From UBA288 sp964461885 (GTDB taxonomy: Archaea > Halobacteriota > Methanomicrobia > Methanomicrobiales > Methanospirillaceae), in contig CAYWVY010000002.1 in NCBI GenBank assembly GCA_964461885.1, positions 26,271-90,270 on the forward strand: a DNA stretch of 64,000 nt, written 5' to 3'. The notes beneath the pieces are model-generated. The model was not told the DNA's origin. It saw only the letters and a list, made by a program, of their open reading frames with translations, and ran no database searches. Positions 1 through 8,254 of this stretch are shown piece by piece; position 1 is the stretch's first letter, and each line of letters begins with the position of its first letter. Both the position numbers and the translations under genes were made by a program.

Positions 1-1
1 C

Positions 2-148
2 GGCAACAATCGGCAAGACTTCGCGGACGTGGTGGCGTGCTTCAACCAGATGACCTGGATCGCGAACAACGAGCCGGTCGCGCCCTTCGACTACAACAAC
101 AGCCGGATCGATTTCGCCGACGTCGTCTGGCTCTTCAACAATCTCTGA
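2..148 (+). CDS. Dockerin-type protein, C-terminal end only
   Basis: The window opens inside a gene; only the last 48 residues and the stop are present. They contain two Asp/Asn-rich calcium-loop repeats, each followed by a D-F-A-D-V-V helix motif, the layout of dockerin/EF-hand-like modules at the ends of secreted methanogen proteins. Dockerins bind cohesin modules, and a cohesin-containing surface protein lies 1.8 kb downstream. The start and the rest of the protein are outside the window. A degenerate relative of the same module lies at 21.7-22.1 kb on the other strand. Confidence 0.75.
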   Translation, partial: GNNRQDFADVVACFNQMTWIANNEPVAPFDYNNSRIDFADVVWLFNNL

Positions 149-163
149 TCCGGCACAGTCCCA

Positions 164-169
164 TTTTTT
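164..169 (+). terminator. Oligo-T terminator after the dockerin gene
   Basis: A run of six T residues starts 16 nt after the stop codon in otherwise GC-rich DNA, the usual form of an archaeal intrinsic terminator. Confidence 0.5.
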
Positions 170-489
170 GCTTCACGCGATCATCCGGACCGATCCCGGA
201 GGCAGGGACTGGACACCGGGGGCCGTTTCGGCCGGCAGGAGTGCAGACCTTCGAGAACGGGATCGGCGGCGTGCTGCGTTTCGCTCCCGTCGAATAGCGC
301 CGCGTGCAGACATGCCGACTGTCGAACCGGGGAACGCGATACCCTCCTGACAGCACGGCGGACCAGGATCCTCCCGGTCCGTCCGGTATGGCGAAGCGAC
401 CACCGCTCACGAGGGTGGCGATCGCCTCGCCGGGCCCGCTCCATGCCGGTGACACCCGCGAGCGTGGGCCGTTCACCAGTCCTTCCCTT
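170..489. other. Non-coding stretch, nothing recognised
   Basis: No open frame here resembles a protein family, and no RNA gene was seen. It lies between the dockerin gene terminator and the DUF421 remnant and may be further decayed sequence. Confidence 0.5.
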
Positions 490-836
490 TCAGATGATCG
501 AGACACTCCCGCTCGTCCCCAAAGCCACCGCCTCGACGTCATCGAACAACGCGATCCCTTTCAACCGGAGGGCCTGCTGTGGCCCACGTAGGAGACACGC
601 ACCTGCTCCAGCGCGTCCCGGACGAGCGTGTCCCAGTAGCGCACGAGGAGAGCAACATCGTCGCCAGCGTTGACCCGAGAGCGACCGTGACGGCGAAGAT
701 GAAGGCGTTACATAGACGAGAGCGTCCGCTCCCCCGAGAGCCGGATGACCACCACGATGGCGACGAAACTCGACACACCGACGAGGACCAGTTCAGCAAG
801 GGGCTCCCACCCTGAGAAGATCGCGGAGGGGATCAT
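490..836 (-). pseudogene. DUF421 / YetF-like membrane protein, decayed
   Basis: Read on the minus strand from 836, the first segment has the DUF421 pattern: a hydrophobic helix ending in R-L-S-G-E-R-T-L. One extra base then shifts the frame just before N-A-F-I-F, V-T-V-A-L-G-S-T-L-A-T, the family's second conserved block. The central membrane part is missing. A third frame resumes with the typical end (G-I-A-L-F-D-D-V-E-A-V-A-L, then G-S-V-S-I-I and a stop at 492-490). Intact short members have about 150-170 residues; only about 115 codons remain in three frames. The family is a membrane protein with a cytosolic YetF domain of unclear role. Confidence 0.75.
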
Positions 837-1119
837 CGTGCGCACCCGCCCGCAGCCCCGTTCACCTCCCCCAGAGGATGAACCTTTCCCCCGTTGCCGG
901 CGAAATCCCTCCACGGAACGCAACGCCGATGGAGAGGATGCCAGCTCCCGATCTGCCCCGCTCAGATCGATACCGCGGCGACCGGATCGGAGACAGCCAT
1001 AGGAACGCTCATCAGGATCTTCTCTCAATATATCCACTGGAACCCGGTGGATCAAAGGCGCCGGCAACGCCCCCCTTCCGGCTGGTGCCGGGAAGCGAGA
1101 AGCGAGGGATGATGCGGCA

Positions 1120-1887
1120 ATGACCGTCCAGGAGGCACCGAGCGAGGATCAGGCGGACAGGCCTGGGCCGCTGAATGGCGAGCACGATGCGACCTCGGAG
1201 GAGCTGCTCAACGCCCTCCCCGACACGACCGTCGTGGACCTGCCCCTGCTGCTTCTGACCTCGATCTCGACCGTGGTTGCCCTGGTCGGGCTCTTCGCCA
1301 ACAACGTGGCGATCATAATCGGGGCCATGGTGGTCTCGCCGCTCCTCTCCCCGATCAACGGGTTCACGCTCGAGCTGGCCGTGGGCCGGCCCCGCCGGGC
1401 CCTGGCCAGCCTCCGGGCCCTCCTCCTGCTCATCGTCCTGGTGGTGGCACTCTCGGCCGCGATCACGGTCGTGCTCTTCTCCCTGGGACCGGTCGTCGTC
1501 ACGCCACAGATCCTGGACCGGTTCGAGCGACGCGAGGTCTATCTCGGCATGGCCGTGCTGCTCGGGTTCGCCGCGATGATAGCGCAGGTCAAGGGATTTC
1601 ACGAGAGCCTGGTCGGGATCGGCATTTCGCTCGCCCTGCTCCCCCCGGCGGCCGTCGCGGGGATCGCGCTCGCCCTGTTTCGGACGAGCGCCCTCTCGGC
1701 CCTGGCCCTGGCCTTCGACAACATCATCGGGGTCCTGATCGGCGGATTTCTCGGCATCTTCTACTTCCGGCTCGGGCCCACCGAATGGGGGCGGCAGGAA
1801 TCTGCCCGAAAGGCACTGCTCCTGACCTTCGGCGTCCTGCTCGCGCTGCTCGCGCTCCTTTACGTGAGCCTGTTCTTCACGGGGTGA
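1120..1887 (+). CDS. DUF389 (TIGR00341-type) membrane protein
   Basis: 255 residues with six or seven hydrophobic segments between about residues 40 and 253. The conserved block G-A-M-V-V-S-P-L-L-S-P (about 68-78) and a later L-A-L-L-P-P-A-A motif place it in the DUF389 family, polytopic membrane proteins of unknown function found in archaea and bacteria. The N-terminal soluble domain of longer TIGR00341 members is absent here; only about 40 polar residues precede the first helix. The ATG at 1120 is the first start in the open frame. A stand-alone gene with a promoter for the next gene directly behind it. Confidence 0.8.
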   Translation: MTVQEAPSEDQADRPGPLNGEHDATSEELLNALPDTTVVDLPLLLLTSISTVVALVGLFANNVAIIIGAMVVSPLLSPINGFTLELAVGRPRRALASLRALLLLIVLVVALSAAITVVLFSLGPVVVTPQILDRFERREVYLGMAVLLGFAAMIAQVKGFHESLVGIGISLALLPPAAVAGIALALFRTSALSALALAFDNIIGVLIGGFLGIFYFRLGPTEWGRQESARKALLLTFGVLLALLALLYVSLFFTG

Positions 1888-1902
1888 ACAGGCTGAGAAA
1901 TC

Positions 1903-1910
1903 CCTAAATA
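1903..1910 (+). promoter_or_regulatory. TATA box for the cohesin-fasciclin gene
   Basis: CCTAAATA lies 24 nt upstream of the ATG at 1934 in an AT-rich island, which fits an archaeal TATA element driving a leaderless or nearly leaderless mRNA. Confidence 0.5.
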
Positions 1911-1933
1911 GCGACCCCCACCATAGGGAGCTG

Positions 1934-3187
1934 ATGCACCCGCTGATGTTGATACCGGCCGTCCTCTGCCTGGCCGCATGCGGCGTGCCGCTCGCGAACG
2001 CGGCCGGAACCGGAACGTTCATTCTCTCGGACGCAACGGCGCTTGTCGGGCAGAACGGCATGACGACCCTGGCACTCAATGCGAGCTGGGAGCCGCCCGC
2101 GTCCGACATCTGGCTCAACGTCCGGTACGACCCGGCGATCATCCGCTATGAGGGCACTCGCTTCACGGCCGGAGGCACGGGCTCGGCTACCCGGACGCAG
2201 GCCGGCACGGTCCTGGTCCAGCTCATCGACACGGCCGGCGTGTACCGGACCGGCCCGCTCGCCACGATCACGTTCTCGGGCCTGAAAAACGGCAGCTCGC
2301 CCCTCGAGATCGAGCTCCAGCACGTCCGGACCTATCCGGACGGGCGGCCCGTCGAGATCACGGACTCGGCCACGACCGCGCCGGGGCGATTCACGGTCCT
2401 GGCCTCCGCTCCAGCGAACGGGACGGCCCCCACCACCGGGACGCCGAACCAGACCACCGCGGACACGCCCTCCCCGACGGTAACAGCGACCGTGCCGCCG
2501 TCCCTCCCGACACTCCCGCCGACTGCAGGCACTCCGTCGTCGCCACCGACCACGGCCTTCTACGGCGATGACTATAGCGGAGCGGTCTCGCCGACGGCGA
2601 CGGCGGCCCCCGTCGGGACGATCCCGGCCTCCAACCGGACCATTGCCGAGATCGCGGCGGCGAACCCGGACTTCTCAGCCTTCGTGAACGCGACACGGTC
2701 GGCCAACCTGTTCGACGTGCTAAACGGGCCGGGGCCTCTGACGGTGTTCATCCCGACGAACGCCGCGTTCGATACACTGCCGCCGGGGGCCCACGAGGCG
2801 CTGCTCGCGAACCGCACGGCGCTCGACCTCCTGCTCCGGCATCACCTCGCGCCGGGGACACTCACGGTCGCGGACGTGACGGCGCGGGCTTCCGTGCCGA
2901 CCCTGCTCGGCGTCCCGCTCTCGGTCAATGTCCGGCCGGGCGGGGCCGTGGGGATCGACGGGGCGAACCTGACCCTGCTCGACATCCCCGCGGCGAACGG
3001 CATGATCCACATCGTCGATGGCGTGCTTGTCCCGCCTGGCGTATCGCTCACGCCAGCCGCCACGGCACCGACGGCGACGCCGACCACAGAAAACGTGCCG
3101 ACCCTGCCCACGCGAGCCGGAGGTGCCGGGGCCGCGGTGGGTGGAGCGCTCGTCGTCGCGGCGCTCCTCGGGCTCCGGCGCAGGTGA
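1934..3187 (+). CDS. Secreted cohesin + fasciclin (FAS1) surface protein
   Basis: 417 residues. Visible order: signal peptide (about 1-24, ending L-A-N-A); a cohesin-type beta-sandwich (about 27-155, with the typical P-L-A-T-I-T-F strand); a Thr/Pro-rich linker (about 155-230); one FAS1 domain (about 235-370, with the H-box around H-H-L-A-P-G and N-G-M-I-H-I-V-D near its end); a second Thr/Pro stretch; and a C-terminal hydrophobic helix followed by R-R-R. The last part resembles a CTERM-type sorting or membrane anchor. FAS1 domains mediate cell adhesion and cohesins bind dockerins, so a role in holding dockerin proteins at the cell surface is a reasonable inference. A second, signal-less FAS1 gene is at 31.0 kb. 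Confidence 0.85.
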   Translation: MHPLMLIPAVLCLAACGVPLANAAGTGTFILSDATALVGQNGMTTLALNASWEPPASDIWLNVRYDPAIIRYEGTRFTAGGTGSATRTQAGTVLVQLIDTAGVYRTGPLATITFSGLKNGSSPLEIELQHVRTYPDGRPVEITDSATTAPGRFTVLASAPANGTAPTTGTPNQTTADTPSPTVTATVPPSLPTLPPTAGTPSSPPTTAFYGDDYSGAVSPTATAAPVGTIPASNRTIAEIAAANPDFSAFVNATRSANLFDVLNGPGPLTVFIPTNAAFDTLPPGAHEALLANRTALDLLLRHHLAPGTLTVADVTARASVPTLLGVPLSVNVRPGGAVGIDGANLTLLDIPAANGMIHIVDGVLVPPGVSLTPAATAPTATPTTENVPTLPTRAGGAGAAVGGALVVAALLGLRRR

Positions 3188-3248
3188 GGCTCGGACTCCC
3201 TGAACCGCATGGAGCCCGGCGCCGCTGTCTTGTCGATGCCATGGTGGC

Positions 3249-4115
3249 TTACCGGGCTGGCGGCCCCTGTGGCAGCATCCCGGCGAGTGGCCGGTACCAG
3301 ACATGCATGCTCTCCACCCCACCGCAGATCCCGGTATTGTTGAGGAGTGTGCCCCCGTACGCATAACCGGCCCGAGCGAAGGTGATGTTCATCGGGAAGG
3401 AGGTGGCCCGGGCGATGGTATAGGCGGTCTTCATGCCGGCCGATCGCATCGCCGTCTCCATGCGACGGAGCAGGTGCCCCGAGAGACCCTGCCCCCGGAA
3501 CTCAGGCCGCGTCGCAAAATCGGTCATCTCGACATGCTCTTCTCCCGGATCCATCTCGGCCGAGGAGACGGCCGCGATCACACCCCCGATCCTGACGCAG
3601 AAATACCGTGCTCCGTGCTCCATCGTCTCCCTGATGTACTCCTCCCGGTGAATGGGGAATGGATACGTGGCGAAGACATCCCGGTACAGGGCTGCGAGCG
3701 CGGGAGCATCCGCCGGTGACGCGGGCGAGCAGATCGCACCCGGGGGAAATGGGCGGATGCATCCGTTCGCGGATGCTCTCCTGGCCGCTGCGAGCACGTC
3801 GTCGAACGAACGGCTATCCCGAGAACGCGTTGGATCCCGGAACAGGGAGAGGAGATAGCCATCCTCACGGCCCCGGAAGAGCCGGGGGATCCTGGCCTCT
3901 TCGACGTACCCCCGGTCGAGAAAGGGGGGCCGCGCGGATGCCGGCACTTTGGCGAAGATCTTCGTATACCCCTCTCTCTGAGCAAGCTCGACCAGGTCGT
4001 CGAGGATCTCGGGAAGGTCGGCCGGGGCCAGTTTCATCACATAGACGCGGTTGCTCGTTGGTCCGTGCTGAACGGTGCTGGCCCCGATGGTGGTGACGAC
4101 GTCAGTCGCCATTCC
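3249..4115 (-). CDS. ablB: Beta-lysine N6-acetyltransferase
   Basis: 288 residues with a GNAT fold in the C-terminal half; the acetyl-CoA loop region is around F-A-T-R-P-E-F-R-G-Q-G-L-S-G. AblB acetylates beta-lysine to N-epsilon-acetyl-beta-lysine, the zwitterionic osmolyte methanogens accumulate in salt. The identification rests on the GNAT fold plus position directly behind lysine 2,3-aminomutase, the standard ablAB operon. The start chosen is the ATG at 4115, which overlaps the end of ablA by 14 nt, because longer in-frame starts would run deep into ablA and add low-complexity Arg/Ser sequence. Confidence 0.88.
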   Translation of the reverse strand, partial: GMATDVVTTIGASTVQHGPTSNRVYVMKLAPADLPEILDDLVELAQREGYTKIFAKVPASARPPFLDRGYVEEARIPRLFRGREDGYLLSLFRDPTRSRDSRSFDDVLAAARRASANGCIRPFPPGAICSPASPADAPALAALYRDVFATYPFPIHREEYIRETMEHGARYFCVRIGGVIAAVSSAEMDPGEEHVEMTDFATRPEFRGQGLSGHLLRRMETAMRSAGMKTAYTIARATSFPMNITFARAGYAYGGTLLNNTGICGGVESMHVWYRPLAGMLPQGPPAR

Positions 4116-5415
4116 GTCGTTCGATGCGCTCGGTGTTCTCCGGCACGAGAGCGATCGCCGGGTCCTCGTCCGAGAGGAGACGGGCGATCCCGACCGCCCG
4201 CGACTCGTCGGCACTGTCGAGCTTCAGGTACCGCTGACAGGTGGCGCACTGGCGGTCGCACCAGACCGGCTCGTACGAGTCCGGCTCCTTGTACGAGCAG
4301 ATCATCCCCTCGTAGTTCCGGAGCACCACCTTGTTCGTTCCCCATGAGATCTGGTAGTTGGGCATCAGCCGTATCTTGCCCCCGCCACCGGGCGCGTCGA
4401 TCACGTAGGTGGGGACCGCGAAACCACTGGTATGCCCGATCAGGTTCTCGAGGATCTCGATCCCCTTCGAGACCGGCGTCCGGAAATGGGTGAGCCCCTC
4501 CGAGAGGTCGCACTGGTAGAGGTAATACGGCCGGACACGGTTCCGGACCAGCGCCTGGACCAGCGCCCTCATGATCCTCGGGCAGTCGTTCACACCGGCC
4601 AGAAGGACGGACTGGTTGCCGAGCGGGATCCCCGCGTCTGCCAGCCGGCGCAGGGCCTCCCGCGACGAGGCCGTGATCTCGACCGGGTGGTTGAAGTGCG
4701 TGTTGACCCAGAGCGGGTGATGCCGGGCGAGCATCTGCACGAGCGAAGCGGTCACCCTGTACGGGAGCACCACGGGCACCCGCGTGCCGATCCGGACCAC
4801 CTCGACGTGTGGGATCGCGTCGAGCTCGGTGAGGATCCAGTCCAGGTAGTCGTCGGGGAGCATGAGCGGATCCCCGCCGGAGAGGAGGACGTCCCGTATG
4901 GCGGGGGTCTCCCGGATATAGTCCAGGCCGGCGCGGATCTCGTCGCGGCTCGGGATGGAGTCGACGTCGCCGACGCGCCGCTTGCGGGTGCAGTGGCGGC
5001 AGTACATGGCGCAGACGTTGCTCACGAGGAAGAGCACCCGGTCGGGATACCGGTGCGTGATGCAGGGAGCGGGGCTGTCCGTGTCCTCGGCCAGCGGGTC
5101 CTCCATGTCGTGGGGGTCCATAACGAGCTCGGCCGGGTCCGGGAAGGCCTGCCGGAAAACAGGGCCCTCCGTATCGTAGCCGGTGTCAATGAGGGAGAGA
5201 TAGTAGGGAGTGATCCTGAGCGGAAACTTGCGGATGGTCTCCTCCAGCAGCGCCCGCTTCTCAGGTTCGAAATTAATGTCGAGCAGTTCCTCGAACGTGT
5301 CGATATCCGTGATCGTGTGCGCGACCTGCCATCGCCAGTCTTTCCACATCTCAATGGCGACATCATCCGCGATCCGTCCGGCAATCGCTCTCTGCTTTGG
5401 GGAGAAAATGACCAT
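4102..5415 (-). CDS. ablA: Lysine 2,3-aminomutase
   Basis: 437 residues. A radical SAM enzyme that uses S-adenosylmethionine, a [4Fe-4S] cluster and PLP to turn L-alpha-lysine into L-beta-lysine, the first step of the osmolyte pathway completed by AblB. The cluster motif C-x3-C-x2-C is at 135/139/142, the S-G-G-D-P-L block follows, and the Gly-rich PLP region ends in K347. A C-terminal C-x3-C-x2-C (386/390/393) matches the zinc-binding cysteines of the family. First gene of a two-gene operon with a good TATA element 34 nt upstream, consistent with salt-controlled expression, though no specific operator is evident. Confidence 0.95.
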   Translation of the reverse strand: MVIFSPKQRAIAGRIADDVAIEMWKDWRWQVAHTITDIDTFEELLDINFEPEKRALLEETIRKFPLRITPYYLSLIDTGYDTEGPVFRQAFPDPAELVMDPHDMEDPLAEDTDSPAPCITHRYPDRVLFLVSNVCAMYCRHCTRKRRVGDVDSIPSRDEIRAGLDYIRETPAIRDVLLSGGDPLMLPDDYLDWILTELDAIPHVEVVRIGTRVPVVLPYRVTASLVQMLARHHPLWVNTHFNHPVEITASSREALRRLADAGIPLGNQSVLLAGVNDCPRIMRALVQALVRNRVRPYYLYQCDLSEGLTHFRTPVSKGIEILENLIGHTSGFAVPTYVIDAPGGGGKIRLMPNYQISWGTNKVVLRNYEGMICSYKEPDSYEPVWCDRQCATCQRYLKLDSADESRAVGIARLLSDEDPAIALVPENTERIERRNGD

Positions 5416-5448
5416 GCCCGGTTCCCTCGGCGATACTTCGCGCCAACC

Positions 5449-5458
5449 CTATAAAAAA
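5449..5458 (-). promoter_or_regulatory. TATA box of the ablAB operon
   Basis: On the minus strand the sequence reads TTTTTTATAG, centred about 39 nt before the ablA start, in the only AT-rich patch of this intergenic region. This predicts a 5' leader of about 10 nt. Confidence 0.6.
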
Positions 5459-5459
5459 C

Positions 5460-6035
5460 GTACGAAATGCCCAATACGAGGCGAAAATGGAAAATTAGCC
5501 GATTAAACCGGGATCAAAGCCGGCATCACCCCCAAAGGAACACGCGGAGGAGCAGGTCCTCCGCCCTGTTTTCGGACGCGGCCGGGTTGCACGGACGGTG
5601 CGATCTCTCCCCCGGGGACCGCCGATCCGCCCACCGTCCGGCCCGGGTGCACGTGTCGGATCACGCCGATCCCGTCCACGAGTTTGCCGATGCCGCCCCA
5701 GAGGGTCGTACCAGGATCAGACCTCGACGCGGGACTCCCTATCGCTGCATTTTCTCTCAGACGTTTTCAGAGACCACCCGCTCAGCCGCATCTCCGCCCC
5801 GGACTGCGATGGGCGCCGGAGAAGCGTGCAGTGCACCGGGTGATCCGGCCCGCGGGAGAGCGGTCCGCTCGGCAGCAATTCCTGGGGGTCCCATTTAGCG
5901 AGCGTCTGAACGGAGACGGTGAACGGCCGTCGTGTCCGGGCCCTCCGGCAGGCTGCCTCACGCCGATCGGCCAGCACGCCAGAGGCCCGGGAGGGCGTAC
6001 GATTTATCCGCCTCCGGCACAACTACTCTCAGACT
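5460..6035. other. Intergenic region between divergent ablA and dys, no gene recognised
   Basis: About 575 nt with several open frames, none resembling a known family, and no RNA gene seen. A TTTAT patch near 6003 could be the TATA element for the deoxyhypusine synthase gene at 6036. The rest may be decayed coding sequence. Confidence 0.5.
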
Positions 6036-7013
6036 ATGGCGATGCATCCCACGGTTCCGGTCATTCCGACGAACGATCTCGCGGCCCTTCTCGAGGGCAT
6101 GGCCTCGACCGGCTTCCAGGGGCGCAAGCTCGGTGAATCGGTCAGGGTCTGGCGCACGATGCTGAACGACCCCGACTGCACGATCCTCCTCGGGCTCTCG
6201 GGAGCGATGATCCCCGCCGGGATGCGCGAGGTGCTCAGCGCACTCGTACGGCACCATTACGTCGACGCGATCGTCTCCACCGGCGCGAACGTCTTCCACG
6301 ACGCCTGCGAACACCTCGGGGTCTGCCACTACCAGGGCCACCACCATGTCGACGACGCCGACCTCTTCAGCCGCGGCATCGATCGCATCTATGACGTCTT
6401 CGCGTTCGAGGAGGAGTTCCGGACCACTGACCGGCAGATCGCCGCGTTTGCCGCCTCGATCGCCCCGTTCAGGGGATCCTCCCGCGCCTTCCTCGAGGCC
6501 TTCGGCCGGCACGTCATGGGCGCCGCGCCCGGGAACAGTTCATTCCTATCGACCTGCGTCGAGGAGGGCGTCCCCGTCTTCGTCCCCGCGCTCGCGGACT
6601 CATCGATCGGGATCGGGCTCGTCATGGCCCGCCGAGACGGTATCGCGGTCGACGTGGATCAGCTCGCCGACGCCGACGAGATCACTCGCATCGTCGAGGC
6701 GTCAACGAAGACCGGCGTCGTCTACATCGGTGGCGGCGTGCCCAAGAACTTCATTCAGCAGACGCAGGTCATCGCCTCGATCCACAACGCGGACCTCGGC
6801 GGGCACGCCTACGCGGTCCAGTACACGACCGACGCTCCGCACTGGGGCGGGCTCTCGGGCTGCACCTTCGAGGAGGCCATCTCCTGGGGCAAGGAGCAGG
6901 CTGCAAGCCCGCTGGTCCAGTGCTTCTGCGACGCAACCATCGCTCTCCCCATCGCCGCCTCGGCCCTGATCGCAAGCGGCATCAAGCGCGACGGGAAGCG
7001 GTTCGACCTGTAG
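6036..7013 (+). CDS. dys: Deoxyhypusine synthase
   Basis: 325 residues. Transfers the aminobutyl group of spermidine (in some archaea possibly other polyamines) to a lysine of translation factor aIF5A, the first step of hypusine formation. The family hallmark G-G-G-V-P-K is at 232-237, where K237 is the expected enzyme-intermediate lysine; D-A-P-H-W-G-G-L-S-G and an N-terminal S-G-A-M-I-P block also fit. The ATG at 6036 was chosen over upstream in-frame starts because family members begin near P-T-x-D-L and a TATA-like TTTAT lies about 30 nt upstream. Its substrate protein gene is at 57.3 kb, followed by an agmatinase. Confidence 0.93.
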   Translation: MAMHPTVPVIPTNDLAALLEGMASTGFQGRKLGESVRVWRTMLNDPDCTILLGLSGAMIPAGMREVLSALVRHHYVDAIVSTGANVFHDACEHLGVCHYQGHHHVDDADLFSRGIDRIYDVFAFEEEFRTTDRQIAAFAASIAPFRGSSRAFLEAFGRHVMGAAPGNSSFLSTCVEEGVPVFVPALADSSIGIGLVMARRDGIAVDVDQLADADEITRIVEASTKTGVVYIGGGVPKNFIQQTQVIASIHNADLGGHAYAVQYTTDAPHWGGLSGCTFEEAISWGKEQAASPLVQCFCDATIALPIAASALIASGIKRDGKRFDL

Positions 7014-7068
7014 GGGCCGCAACCCTTATCCCCTCACCCCTCCCACGATATTCCGCACCATTCATGGA

Positions 7069-7086
7069 GTGACGTCTCGACGTCAC
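7069..7086. other. Perfect stem-loop upstream of tRNA-Ser
   Basis: A 7-bp perfect inverted repeat (GTGACGT / ACGTCAC) with a CTCG loop lies between the dys stop and tRNA-Ser. Outer TGGA/TCCA arms could extend the stem around an asymmetric bulge. It could terminate or process the dys transcript or be a dyad for a DNA-binding protein. Confidence 0.4.
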
Positions 7087-7113
7087 GAGTGTCCACTGGA
7101 TGCGAGATTCCCC

Positions 7114-7198
7114 GTTGAGGTAGCCAAGCCTGGTATGGCGCAGGTTTGCTAAACCTGTGTCCCCCTGGGACTCGAGGGTTCAAATCCCTCCCTCAGCG
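7114..7198 (+). tRNA. tRNA-Ser (GCT anticodon)
   Basis: Class II tRNA of 85 nt. The acceptor stem GTTGAGG pairs with CCTCAGC (one G-U pair). The anticodon arm is CAGGT-TTGCTAA-ACCTG with GCT at its centre, followed by a long variable arm and the T arm GAGGG-TTCAAAT-CCCTC. The discriminator base is G, as expected for serine. CCA is not encoded. It reads AGC/AGU and lies 32 nt before rps13, so it probably leads the ribosomal protein transcript. Confidence 0.95.
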
Positions 7199-7230
7199 CT
7201 CCGGGCATCAGCTCATACCGAGGAGACCTC

Positions 7231-7686
7231 ATGGCAAGCGAAGAAGAGGATATCAAATACTTCGTCCGGATCAGCAACACCGACCTCGACGGCACCAAGT
7301 CGGTCCGGGTCGCGCTGACCGGCATCCCCGGCGTCGGCCGCCACGCGGCCGAGATCATCGCCCGACGCGCAGACGTTGGCGTACGGGAGACGATGGGCAG
7401 GCTCGAAGACGACTCGATCGAGCGACTGCGAGGATCAGTCGACAGCTACGCGGGAATTGTCCCGACCTGGATGCTGAACAGGACCAAGGACGTGTACACG
7501 GGCGAGCCGCGCCACATCCTCGGCACCGATCTCTCGATCACACACGACGAGGACATCAACCTGCTCCGAAAGATCCGCTGCTACCGCGGGATCCGGCACG
7601 AGACCGGGCAGAAGGTGCGGGGCCAGCGGACCAAGTCGACCGGGCGCACCGGTGCGACCGTCGGCGTGCGGAGAAAGAAGGACTGA
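7231..7686 (+). CDS. rps13: 30S ribosomal protein S13 (uS13)
   Basis: 151 residues, normal for archaeal S13. The L-T-G-I-P-G-V-G helix-two-turn-helix motif is near 28-36. The basic tail has R-C-Y-R-G-I-R-H-E-T-G-Q-K-V-R-G-Q-R-T-K-S-T, which binds 16S rRNA in the small-subunit head and contacts the P-site tRNA. First protein gene of the conserved archaeal order S13-S4-S11-RpoD-L18e-L13-S9-RpoN. Confidence 0.97.
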   Translation: MASEEEDIKYFVRISNTDLDGTKSVRVALTGIPGVGRHAAEIIARRADVGVRETMGRLEDDSIERLRGSVDSYAGIVPTWMLNRTKDVYTGEPRHILGTDLSITHDEDINLLRKIRCYRGIRHETGQKVRGQRTKSTGRTGATVGVRRKKD

Positions 7687-7702
7687 GCGGGGCGCGAGTC
7701 TG

Positions 7703-8251
7703 ATGGCATACCCAGGCAAGAACAAGAAGTCGTACGAGACGCCGAAGCGTCCGTTCGAGAAGACGCGGATCGAAGAGGAGACCAAGCTCGTGATCGAGTA
7801 TGGCCTCCGGAACAAGCGCGAGGTCTGGAAGGCCCAGGCGGCGCTCCGCAAATATCGGACGGGTGCCCGCGAACTGCTCGCCCTCGAGTCGGGAGCGACC
7901 AAAGTGACGCTCGCCGAGCGGAAGAAGGAGAACCTGATCGGCCACCTGCAGCGCGTCGGCCTGCTGGGCGGCGAGGCTGACATCGACGACGTGCTCTCGC
8001 TCCGGATCCAGCAGCCGCTCGAGCGCCGTCTCCAGACGCAGGTCTACCGGCTCGGGCTCGCGCGTTCGCCCAAGCAGGCTCGGCAGCTGGTCACCCACGG
8101 CCACATCGCGATCGGCGGCCGGCGGGTTGACATCCCGAGTTACCTGGTCCGCCGCGACGAAGAGGGGCAGATCACCTACTACGGCCGTTCGCCGTTCACC
8201 AACGCGGATCACCCCGAACTGAACCGCACGCTCGGGAAGAGGAGGCGCTAG
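7703..8251 (+). CDS. rps4: 30S ribosomal protein S4 (uS4)
   Basis: 182 residues. Archaeal S4 with an N-terminal basic region and a C-terminal S4 RNA-binding fold around R-S-P-K-Q-A-R-Q-L-V-T-H-G-H-I (about 131-145). Primary 16S rRNA binder that nucleates 30S assembly. The ATG at 7703 follows the rps13 stop by 16 nt; the longer open frame upstream lies inside rps13. Same operon as rps13 and rps11. Confidence 0.97.
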   Translation: MAYPGKNKKSYETPKRPFEKTRIEEETKLVIEYGLRNKREVWKAQAALRKYRTGARELLALESGATKVTLAERKKENLIGHLQRVGLLGGEADIDDVLSLRIQQPLERRLQTQVYRLGLARSPKQARQLVTHGHIAIGGRRVDIPSYLVRRDEEGQITYYGRSPFTNADHPELNRTLGKRRR

Positions 8252-8254
8252 ACC

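Noticed and set aside
1012..2142. Long open frame on the minus strand (376 codons)
   Set aside because: It is antisense to the DUF389 gene and the start of the cohesin gene, is extremely Arg/Glu/Asp/Gln-rich and matches no family; a typical high-GC shadow.
2430..2620. Thr/Pro-rich low-complexity DNA in the cohesin-fasciclin gene
   Set aside because: Considered as a separate repeat or recombination element, but it is simply the glycosylation-type linker between the two domains, in frame throughout.
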